NCBI GenBank assembly: GCA_032622095.1
Contig: CP136064.1
Coordinates: 195,269,948-195,333,947, forward strand
Length of the DNA: 64,000 nt
Reading direction: 5' to 3'
Source of the DNA: Siphonodentalium dalli
Lineage: Eukaryota; Mollusca; Scaphopoda; Gadilida; Siphonodentaliidae
Position 1 is the stretch's first letter, and every line of letters begins with the position of its first letter. A program made the translations under genes and the position numbers. Shown piece by piece: positions 58,989 through 64,000 of this stretch. The notes below the pieces were generated by a model, which saw only the letters and a list, made by a program, of their open reading frames with translations, had not been told where the DNA came from and searched no databases.

Positions 58989-59067
58989 ATGGTGCAGGGT
59001 GTAGAAACAAGTTCCGTCATGTAGGGCCTCCCTACATGACGGAACTTGTTTCTACACCCTGCACCAT
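58989..59067. repeat. Perfect palindrome, 38-bp arms, 3-bp loop
   Basis: The left arm atggtgcagggtgtagaaac... (58989-59026) and the right arm (59030-59067) are exact reverse complements around cct. No mismatch in 38 pairs by eye. Confidence 0.97.
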
Positions 59068-60760
59068 CAGCTCAAAAATCAATTTTTTTTCCGCAAGCTG
59101 AATTTGTTTTTTCCTAATGCCTTTTTTCAAATTATATCATCAATTTTGACCCAGACATGGCAACAAACACTCTATGCTGAAGTATATAATATATATAGTG
59201 TTATATAGGAGTGTGCTTCAGAACACATACTGAACCCCTCTGTTGGATGCATATAATTCATCAATGTTCAAGATTGTGACCCTAAACAAATTGTGTCATT
59301 CAAGACTTCACCAGTGACTCTGAGTGACTTAAAAATATCTTGACCAGTTCTAACATGTTGATTTTAATCAAACATAACACTGAACATAATAAAATAAGCT
59401 ATCAATTTAACAGAATAAATTAAAACAAATTTGGCACTACCTGCTGCGAATCATTAAAATTTTAAAACAATACAAATAAAACGAGATACATCATATATCA
59501 CATTTTGTAATCAAAATTAAAACTGGAAAGAAAAACATATTGCATGCCACTGCCTGGCATATGGATAACAGACTACATGTATTCAATTATATCAACGTTT
59601 TTGATTTTCTACCGCATCTTTGTTTATGATATCAAAGGTTGTGTACATGATATATCAGTCAAGAGTTATTTGGGAGATAATTGACTTCCAAAAGTTTCCC
59701 TAACTGTGTAAAATAAAAAGCATTGCAAAGCATCAATGACGAAAATGTGTATGTGATACATTGAATGGTTACGTTATCGTGCAGATATTTTTCACAAATC
59801 TTCGAAAAAGGTGGATAGAGGTGTCTCTGAAAATACACCGGGATGTTTGTTTTTGTAAATAAGGGGGTGGGTGGGTGCCAAGATAGGTCAACATGACTAA
59901 GCGCCTTGTTTACGCTTCGGCTGTTCGTTGTAGATCACTGGTGCCACAAAGAGAGACAACATATCAGTTATTAACTTGTTCTAACGATTTAGTAACTGAC
60001 ATTTTTTCTTGTAACGACTTCGCCAAGTCGTTATACCGAATTTTTTTTCTGGGATGTTTTTGGGACTTGTTGTTACCGAACAATGATGCTCTCAGCCAGA
60101 CACACACTCGTTTGCTTTGTATTACTCCATTTTTATTAATTTGTTTCGTTAACTTATATTAATTAATCTGAATGAAATTAATATTGTTCGTACTGATAAA
60201 TTGAAGGTATTCCGCTGTAGATATATACGACAGTAAAAATTACGTGCTAGGGCATACAATTGCGACATAAAAACTAGCCTCTAAATTCGTGTTTGTCATA
60301 ACACAATGATGCTCTTAGCTTATTTGATTTATATTTCTCAAATTTTAGTAACTACCTGGCAATCAATCAAATAATTCCACAAACCATACGCTTGGGATGT
60401 GAAAACTGCACCAACTTACGCTGACACGAAGCTAAATATGTGTATGACTCATGCATATTTGTAGTTTGTTGTCGACCACATATAATTATGCAACGTATAC
60501 AAAAATCTGACACTTTTTTAAGCTTTCTGACTGCACATAAAGGACATTATTGGTATCCCAACTAAAAAAAGCAAATATGTTATTAATCGAAGTCTACTGA
60601 CAGCCCCCCCCCCCAACTAGTTCGGACAATGGCGGCCACACACACGGTATATTCTGGACGACATAACGACCACACCGGAAAGCAGGTGTAAAATAGGTGT
60701 GCGAGTTTTATGGATGTAAATTATTAAGTTTTTGTTTATCAATCCTCAAAATATTAATTC
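59068..60760. other. No gene recognised
   Basis: AT-rich. One 89-codon plus-strand ORF (59893-60162) has no recognisable domain. A poly(C) run lies near 60604. Nothing else. Confidence 0.4.
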
Positions 60761-60769
60761 GTCTTATAT

Positions 60770-62513
60770 GTCGCAGTCCATCATTAAATTGAATCTCCAA
60801 TTTGATAAAATCAAACATGATCGCGGAATGTGAAAATTTAATAATTCATTTCTTTTGAAAACGGAGTATCAGGAATTAGTCAAACAAACAATTAAAGAAA
60901 CTGTGGAACGTTACAGTAAAAACGACACGGAATGCTCACTTACCGTTACACCATCTTTATTTCTCGACGCTCTGTTATTAGATATCAGGGGTAAAACCAT
61001 TCAGTTTTCCACTCGCGTTAAGAATAATCAAATAAATAACGAAAAACGGCTGATTCTAAATAAAACAGAAGCCGAAAAAAACTGTCATTAAAATTGCACC
61101 GATACGACTGACATATTACAAAATATCAGAGACATCGACGCAGAGATGGAAACAATTCGGAAATGTAAACTTGATGGCCACAGTCCGAACGAGAATTAAA
61201 TATATGGAATAGGCAGAGAAACATGCGAAATATTTCTTTAACATAGAAAAGACGAAATTTAATCTAAAAAACAATTGAAGCGTTATAGACAGAAACGGTC
61301 AAAAATGTGTGAACCCATGGAAATTGTTGAATCTGCCAAAAACTTTTACACTGAGTTGCACACTGAATAACCTTAGTCGACCAATTATGATGCGAAAGAA
61401 ATTCCAGATGACATGAGAGTTACCCTGCTTACCCCACACCAAACATCATCTATTGAAGGCCAATTGTCTCGTTCTGAACTAACAGGATCTCTTAGAATTA
61501 TGAAAAATGGAAAATCACCTGGTCCCGACGTGTTTACGGTCGAATTATATAAAATATTTTGGCAGGAAATAGGTTCATACCTAATAATGTCGTTGAATAA
61601 TTGTTTTCAAAAAGGCGAGCCGTCCATCATGCAAGAATAAAAGAGTTATAACCATGATCCCCCAAAAAAGACAAAGAGAGCAAATATCTAAAGAACTGGC
61701 GCCAAAGTACACTTACAAACTAGCATCCACATGTATTGCTAGCCACATGTTCTTTGTATTGCTATCCGTATTGCTTTGTTCCATTATACACGATGATCAG
61801 ACAGGTTTTCAGACACTGATAATGTCTTACAAATGACCGCTGCTACATGTCCGTACCGGATCTGCCGCGACGTTCCAATGCAATACGAAAATGTATAAAA
61901 TTTTACATGAAACGGATAAATCTCTGGTACGCTTCTACTGATTGATTTCGAGAAAGCATTTGATACGGTTTTCTGCTCGTTAATCGAGCAATGCTTAGAA
62001 ACAAATAGTTTTGGAGAAACGATCAAAAGGTGGATCAAAACATTTTACAATTATATTCAATCAGCTGTCGTTGTTAATGTCAACTTGTCCTCATTTTAAG
62101 CCATAGAGAGGCTGTAGGCAAGGTGACCCATTATCACCGTATATTTTCTCGTATACGCTGAGATATTCGCTGAAATGATAAGAATAAATACGAAAATAAT
62201 AGGTACCACCCCCGACGAGACAGAGTACAAAATAAACCAATATGCCAACGACACTACCCTCGTACTAGACGGGAGCGAGGCCACCCTCAGAGAGTCTCTA
62301 TCCGCGCTTGAATCATTCGCTACTATGTCGGGCCTGAAGGCTAATATAGACAAAATTACAACAAGTGTGGCCGGGCTGGCGTGAACACCAGTTCCTCAGA
62401 GGAATGCAAAATCAAAATTTCGAATACATTCACAGTCCACGGAATTAAATACAGCACCAATCAATTTCAGATGGATAAGATCGACAACTTGAAAAAGATA
62501 ATAGACAAATGGT
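60770..62513 (+). pseudogene. L1/Tx1-type LINE ORF2 relic
   Basis: Blocks in order: KHDRGMWKFNNSFL (about 60822), YSKNDT region (60855-61090), HAKYFFNIEKTKF and VIDRNGQK (about 61220-61310), RIMKNGKSPGPDVFTVELYK then FWQEIGSYL (61490-61580), LLIDFEKAFDTVF (about 61940), YANDTTLVLDGSEATLRES (62240-62300; the catalytic YADD is YAND), GLKANIDK (62332). The sequence ends at IIDKW at 62513, where a hairpin begins. This linker-palm-thumb layout and 'GKSPGPD' wording fit the L1/Tx1 clade. Several stops and frameshifts; endonuclease and C-terminus missing. Confidence 0.85.
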
Positions 62514-62592
62514 AGCCTGAAAAATGTTTATAACCCATAATTCACTTCACGAGGCCACGGGCTCCCAATGGGTTATAAACTGTTTTCAGGCT
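62514..62592. repeat. Hairpin, 25-bp arms (2 mismatches)
   Basis: The left arm agcctgaaaaatgtttataa + cccat (62514-62538) pairs with atgggttataaactgttttc + aggct (62568-62592). It abuts the broken end of the LINE exactly. Confidence 0.9.
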
Positions 62593-63060
62593 ATCAATGG
62601 GTTGATTACTATTTCTCTTTTTACTGAAGGTAAAGAATAATACCGATATTTGCAATTGTATACCAAAGTAACATCATTACACTACATACTACTGAATAAT
62701 GCACAAAATAGCATGCAGAATAACTAGAACACAATAATTATTATCAATCTTCCATGATTCCGGTACGAAATTATCTAAGTACATTTCTAATATAAAATAC
62801 CCATAATTCACTTCACGAGGCCACGGGCTCCTAATGGGTTATAAATTATTTTCAGGCTATCAGTGGGTTGAATACTATTTCCCTTTTTACTAAAGTAAAT
62901 AATAATACCGATTTTTTGCAATTGTATACCAAAGTAATATCACTACACTACACACTACTGCATAATGCACGAAATATCATGCATAATAATTAGACCACAA
63001 AATTATTATCAATCTTTCATAATTCCGGTACGAAAATATCTACGTACATTTCTAATAAAA
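62530..63060 (+). repeat. Tandem duplication, ~266-bp period
   Basis: cccataattcacttcacgag starts at 62534 and 62800; the two copies continue in parallel to acatttctaata (62781, 63046). About 90% similar by eye. Confidence 0.9.
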
Positions 63061-63429
63061 ATATTTCCCCATGCGCCCATTGAATACCAAGAAACACAAA
63101 CTGAGAAAACACTCGGAGGGCGAAATAATAATCGCGGCAAAAACGCATCTGTATATGCATGACCACAGCTGCCACGGGGCTATCCGTGTGGACGCTTCTT
63201 GTGTCACCACTGTATGATGATGTATGACCGTCCAGATGTTAAAATGAAAGTGTCAATGACACTGTTGCTCAACTTGGGAAGGACATATATGAGCAATGAA
63301 TAGAATGATACAGAAGGAAAGTAAAAAAGTTACAGTAAAGGTCTTGTATTGCGTAGATGAAATTATTTTCAAAGAGGTGATCCTAATCATGTCTGTAAAT
63401 TTACAAACCATTTCTTTGGTATATGCGGG
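63061..63429. other. Nothing recognised
   Basis: No gene; possibly the outer part of the dispersed repeat that follows. Confidence 0.4.
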
Positions 63430-63780
63430 CTGCATGGTGTGCCGATGGATTCAAATTTGAAATCCAAGATGGCTGCTGGCGGCCATTTGTTTTAACGAAT
63501 TTCAGAAATCATCAATAGCTCCCATCTAGAGGTAACACCGAAAATTTGCTTGAAGTTTGTGATGGTGGGATGCCGGATTTGGCCTGTAGGGTGTGCCGAA
63601 GGATTTAGTCATGCAAAGAGTAAAATCCAAGATGGCTGCTGGCAGCCATGGTTTGTAGTGTGTGCCAAAAGATTTACTCATGCAAAGAGTAAAACTCAAG
63701 ATGGCTGCTGGCTTTTATATTATCGAAAATCGCTAAAAAATCTCATAGCTCCCATTGGTGGAGCAGCATAACCGAAAAAG
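63430..63780 (+). repeat. Dispersed 'caagatggctgc' repeat block
   Basis: Three caagatggctgctgg words (63466, 63629, 63698), two catgcaaagagtaaaa words, and atagctcccatctagaggt as in 22490-23440. The ORF at 63550-63771 is repeat-derived. Confidence 0.8.
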
Positions 63781-63849
63781 AGCTCTAGTTTTCCAGATAC
63801 CCCTACCCACAGTAGAACAAGTTGAAACAAAATTTTTGAAGAAGAAATA

Positions 63850-64000
63850 TTTATTGTTCACGAAAATGATAGTGAAAATTAACGGAATTGGTGGTGGCTA
63901 TTGTCAAATCGACGAAGAATGATACTATACCCACCAGTGACTTGTTTCAGAAATTAGCGATTTTGATAAAGTGAGCCCTGCGGCTATGTCCTAACTTATT
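63850..64000 (+). repeat. Dispersed repeat, copy 2 (cut by window end)
   Basis: Matches 58645-58800 over its full visible length. Confidence 0.75.

Noticed and set aside
59893-60162. 89-codon ORF
   Set aside because: No domain, no splice or promoter evidence; AT-rich background produces ORFs of this length.

Overview
The window is animal nuclear DNA from a repeat-rich invertebrate genome. Evidence: spliced C-type-lectin exons with matching intron phases, several families of APE/RT non-LTR retrotransposons (LINEs), many MITEs, AT-rich DNA with poly(C) and (TA)n tracts, and dispersed repeats carrying 'gggccataactc'- and 'aagatggctgc'-type phrases that I associate from memory with molluscs and other marine invertebrates. 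I cannot name the species. There are no bacterial-type operons, CRISPR arrays or recognisable tRNA genes.

Only one likely host gene is visible: a plus-strand gene with two C-type lectin exons (3343-3505, 4881-5101) and a possible final PAN/Apple exon (46541-46725). Exon phases agree at both junctions. If the PAN exon belongs to it, one intron is about 41.4 kb and holds most of the mobile DNA seen here.

Layout. 1-3.3 kb: small dispersed repeats. 6.2-14.0 kb: foldback element D, with ~1.3-kb inverted arms around a ~43-bp minisatellite that was later hit by a 5'-truncated LINE (9020-12487, 10-bp target duplication). 15.7-40.9 kb: giant foldback element A with a 9-bp duplication. Inside A lie element B (2.1 kb, 8-bp duplication), a hAT-like non-autonomous element (8-bp duplication), a truncated second copy of B, and element C (8.1 kb, 5-bp duplication). 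C split A's right terminal repeat; removing C restores A's terminus exactly. A, B and C all have inverted ends built of short tandem arrays. 41.7-46.7 kb: a 92-bp LINE tail with a 13-bp duplication, a ~960-bp foldback, a degraded LINE and the PAN exon. 47-50 kb: MITEs with TTAA target sites. 50.5-55.7 kb: element H, a terminal-inverted-repeat unit carrying a broken multi-domain gene (Cys-rich N-terminus, conserved central block, FEN/PIN-reminiscent block, CXC-type Cys cluster). 55.8-64 kb: another MITE, a second hAT-like element, an internally deleted LINE, a perfect 38-bp hairpin, an L1/Tx1-like LINE relic, a tandem duplication and further dispersed repeats.

Overall this is a graveyard of nested mobile DNA inside or around an immune-type lectin gene. 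The most novel items are element H and the set of array-ended foldback elements. All coordinates of degenerate repeats are approximate; identity statements come from reading by eye.
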